DNA of 6,608 nt from CAZNRY01 sp964575675 (GTDB taxonomy: Bacteria; Eisenbacteria; RBG-16-71-46; CAIMUX01; VGJL01). The stretch's first letter is position 1. Each line of letters opens with the position of its first letter. The notes beneath the pieces were generated by a model. That model had not been told where the DNA came from, made no database searches, and saw only the letters and a program-made list of their open reading frames with translations. Location: the NCBI GenBank assembly GCA_964575675.1, contig CAZNRY010000193.1, positions 1 through 6,608 of the forward strand, written 5' to 3'. This document shows, in pieces, positions 5,295 through 6,608 of this stretch. The translations under genes were made by a program, and so were the position numbers.

Positions 5295-5519
5295 ATGGAC
5301 AGCCACACGACCAGCGGCGCGGCGGGCCACCGGAACGTCCCCGCCCGCCTCATTGAGACGGCTGACGGAATCGAAGTCCGCTGCTCCTGCCACGGAAGCA
5401 ACGGGCATCTTCTCTTCCGCCTCGTGGGCCCCAACCTGATCCAGTCCAAATGCCGCGACCACTACATCTTCCTGGAGGTATTGAAGGCGCAAGAAGCTTT
5501 CGCCAAGCGATCTGAATGA
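5295..5519 (+). CDS. Small Com-like zinc-ribbon protein
   Basis: A 74-aa protein; the ATG at 5295 follows AGAAGGGAGG at good spacing. The core VRCSCHGSNGHLLFRL (28-43) followed by LIQSKCRDHY (48-57) resembles the single zinc ribbon of phage Mu Com-type proteins (RC..C..LLF...I..KC..C). The likely ligands are C30, C32 (or H33), C53 and H56. In Com the domain binds RNA to control translation; here that role is only a possibility. It is the first gene of the operon, and its TGA overlaps an alternative ATG of the next gene (ATGA, 5516-5519). The short length is normal for such proteins. The gene could also be a small metal-binding accessory of the E2 system. Confidence 0.7.
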   Translation: MDSHTTSGAAGHRNVPARLIETADGIEVRCSCHGSNGHLLFRLVGPNLIQSKCRDHYIFLEVLKAQEAFAKRSE

Positions 5520-5581
5520 GTAGTCGAACCGATTCCGAGGCGCGAGTCCCGCGAGACCCCAGCCCCTTCGCTCAACCAGAG

Positions 5582-5607
5582 CGGCGGGGCTTCTTTCTTC
5601 CCCGCCG
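5582..5607. repeat. GC-rich hairpin ahead of the 199-aa gene's start
   Basis: CGGCGGGG (5582-5589) and CCCCGCCG (5600-5607) are perfect complements around a pyrimidine-rich 10-nt loop. The stem ends 4 nt before the AGGA of the ribosome-binding site at 5612. No U-tract follows, so a role in translation or RNA processing is likelier than termination. Confidence 0.5.
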
Positions 5608-5610
5608 AGA

Positions 5611-5620
5611 GAGGAAAAGG
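5611..5620 (+). promoter_or_regulatory. Ribosome-binding site that favours the start at 5624
   Basis: GAGGAAAAGG lies just before AAC and the ATG at 5624. It supports 5624 over the overlapping ATG at 5516, which has no comparable site but could be used by coupling. Confidence 0.55.
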
Positions 5621-5623
5621 AAC

Positions 5624-6223
5624 ATGAACGAGAGACTCCGGCGTCTTCGTGACGCCATCGTCGGCCGGGACCGCGAGGTCGAGGTCGATGAGAACGGCAC
5701 CGTCCGCGAGATCCCCGAGCGCGAAGCGGACGAGCGAGAGGAGAGGGAATCGAAGGTTCCCGAACGGCGGGCGACGAAGCTCGCCCGGCGGACCTTCGGC
5801 ACATTGGCACTCAGCGACGACCCCGGCCCGATCGACTTCTATGAGATCACCGACGTCCTGGCCGCGCTCGCGCCGCGTTTGCAGGTCGTCGTGATCGTTC
5901 CGAGCCGTGACCGGGAAGGCCGGCGGATCGACTTCAAGAAACTGGTGCTCGCGACGGAGGCCACACTCCTCGCCGTCGCGACGGGAATGCGAATCACCCG
6001 TAGCCATGGGATCTGGCGCGGCGCCCTCGGCCTCACCGTCCGCGAACGGGTCGCGGCCGTCGAGGTCTTCTTCCCCGAGGAGGTCCTGCCCGCGCACCGG
6101 GACGCCGTCCTGATCTGCCTCACTCGGATCCTCCGGGAGGGCAACCAGGAGGCGGTCGAGATCATCATCGACGGCCGCCTCTATCTCCTCTCTGAAGACA
6201 CGATCATCCGCAGGGCCGCCTGA
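5624..6223 (+). CDS. Hypothetical protein of the E2 operon
   Basis: A 199-aa protein starting MNERLRRLRDAIVG. Residues 1-57 are highly charged and probably helical or disordered (EREADEREERESKVPERRA). Residues 60-199 look like an alpha/beta domain: a helix (EITDVLAALAPRL), strand QVVVIVPS (87-94), IDFKKLVLATEATLLAVATG (102-121), strand VAAVEVFFPEEVLP (143-156), helix RDAVLICLTRILREG, and strands VEIIIDGRLYLL (178-189). No catalytic motif, Cys pair or C-terminal Gly-Gly was recognised, so there is no evidence that it is the conjugated ubiquitin-like protein. An alternative start at 5516 (ATGA overlap) would add 36 residues, but the ribosome-binding site at 5611-5620 favours 5624. The E2-like gene begins 1 nt after its stop, so the two products probably act together. 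Confidence 0.75.
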   Translation: MNERLRRLRDAIVGRDREVEVDENGTVREIPEREADEREERESKVPERRATKLARRTFGTLALSDDPGPIDFYEITDVLAALAPRLQVVVIVPSRDREGRRIDFKKLVLATEATLLAVATGMRITRSHGIWRGALGLTVRERVAAVEVFFPEEVLPAHRDAVLICLTRILREGNQEAVEIIIDGRLYLLSEDTIIRRAA

Positions 6224-6224
6224 G

Positions 6225-6608
6225 ATGTGGCACCGGGAAGAGCGGTGGCGGACTCGGCTCCTCGCGGAGCAGGAAGTTATGCGGCTGCGATTCCCGGGCT
6301 TCCGCCTGGTCGAGGCGGAGGGAGGCAGGTTGCGCTGGGTCGGAACCCTGGAGCCCATTTCCGGCCGACACTTTCTTGTCTCCCTTCGCTACCCGGACGC
6401 ATACCCGTACGTTCCGCCCAAGTTCTTCATCGAAAGGCCCGCGCTCCGATCCGGGTGCCCCCACCGCTTCACCGACGGCAGCGTCTGCATCCACAAGGTG
6501 CAGTGGAACCCGACAACGGGGACGGCGGCGAGCTGCGTCCCGCCCGTTTCGGCCTGGCTCGTCGCGTACTTGGCGTGGCCCGAGAATGGGCCGGGCTTCT
6601 GCTGGAGA
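6225..6608 (+). CDS. Prokaryotic E2-like (ubiquitin-conjugating fold) protein, 3' end missing
   Basis: An open frame of 128 codons from ATG 6225 to the window edge, in the context TGAGATG. The E2 signature is clear: strand region GTLEPISGRHFLVSLRYPDAY (40-60), the PxxPP turn in YPYVPPKFFIE (60-70), H80 near the HPN position, then DGSVCIHKVQWNP (84-96) with Cys88 as the predicted thioester-forming residue, followed by a helix PPVSAWLVAYLAW (106-118). The Asn of the eukaryotic HPN triad is absent (HRF). In known bacterial systems E2-like proteins accept a ubiquitin-like protein from a ThiF/E1-like enzyme and transfer it to targets, often with a JAB-type protease encoded nearby. The partners should lie downstream, outside the window. 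The frame is intact as far as visible. A role without conjugation cannot be excluded. Confidence 0.87.
   Translation, partial: MWHREERWRTRLLAEQEVMRLRFPGFRLVEAEGGRLRWVGTLEPISGRHFLVSLRYPDAYPYVPPKFFIERPALRSGCPHRFTDGSVCIHKVQWNPTTGTAASCVPPVSAWLVAYLAWPENGPGFCWR

Noticed and set aside
5462..6358. 298-aa minus-strand frame opposite the E2 operon
   Set aside because: It lies opposite two genes with good starts and, for the E2, recognisable motifs. Its Asp/Glu/Arg-rich product looks like a reverse-frame shadow.

Overview
The window looks like an accessory region of a GC-rich bacterial chromosome or large plasmid. The genes use GC-rich third codon positions, most starts have strong AGGAGG-type ribosome-binding sites, and genes are packed in short operons with 1 to 4 nt overlaps. 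One insertion sequence of visibly lower GC interrupts it. Nothing seen is specific enough to name a species, and no rRNA, tRNA, CRISPR array or housekeeping gene is present.

Left part (1-1955): on the minus strand, a very acidic protein with several zinc-ribbon knuckles (306-881) is followed by the C-terminal part of a transglutaminase-like protein that runs off the left edge and has no visible start. Divergent from these, on the plus strand, an unrecognised 160-aa protein (1021-1503) is translationally coupled through a TTGA overlap to a small helical protein (1500-1955). The latter resembles HEPN-domain proteins, but Lys stands where the conserved His would be.

Middle (1980-4471): an IS1595/ISXO2-type insertion sequence (about 1989-2832) has recognisable imperfect terminal inverted repeats. 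Its transposase frame runs through one terminal repeat and takes its stop codon from flanking DNA. Next to it, on the same strand, is a roughly 508-aa helical-repeat (TPR-like) protein with a C-terminal winged-helix-like domain. The best ribosome-binding site for that gene lies in a different frame, so its 5' end is either frameshifted or preceded by a small leader ORF.

Intergenic region (about 4493-5294): no convincing protein-coding gene of normal size. It holds a cluster of strong inverted repeats, including a possible long structured RNA, a tiny ORF whose codons form an 18/20 bp hairpin, and a perfect 22-bp palindrome about 100 bp ahead of the last operon.

Right part (5295-6608): a three-gene plus-strand operon encodes a 74-aa Com-like zinc-ribbon protein, an unrecognised 199-aa protein, and a clear prokaryotic E2 (ubiquitin-conjugating-enzyme fold) protein truncated by the window edge, with a predicted active-site Cys in a GSVCI motif. 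This operon is the most interesting content. It suggests a bacterial ubiquitin-like conjugation locus whose E1/ThiF, JAB protease or ubiquitin-like partners, if they exist, lie downstream of this window. The zinc-ribbon, HEPN-like and transglutaminase-like genes and the IS are consistent with a defence or mobile-element island, but that link is inference.
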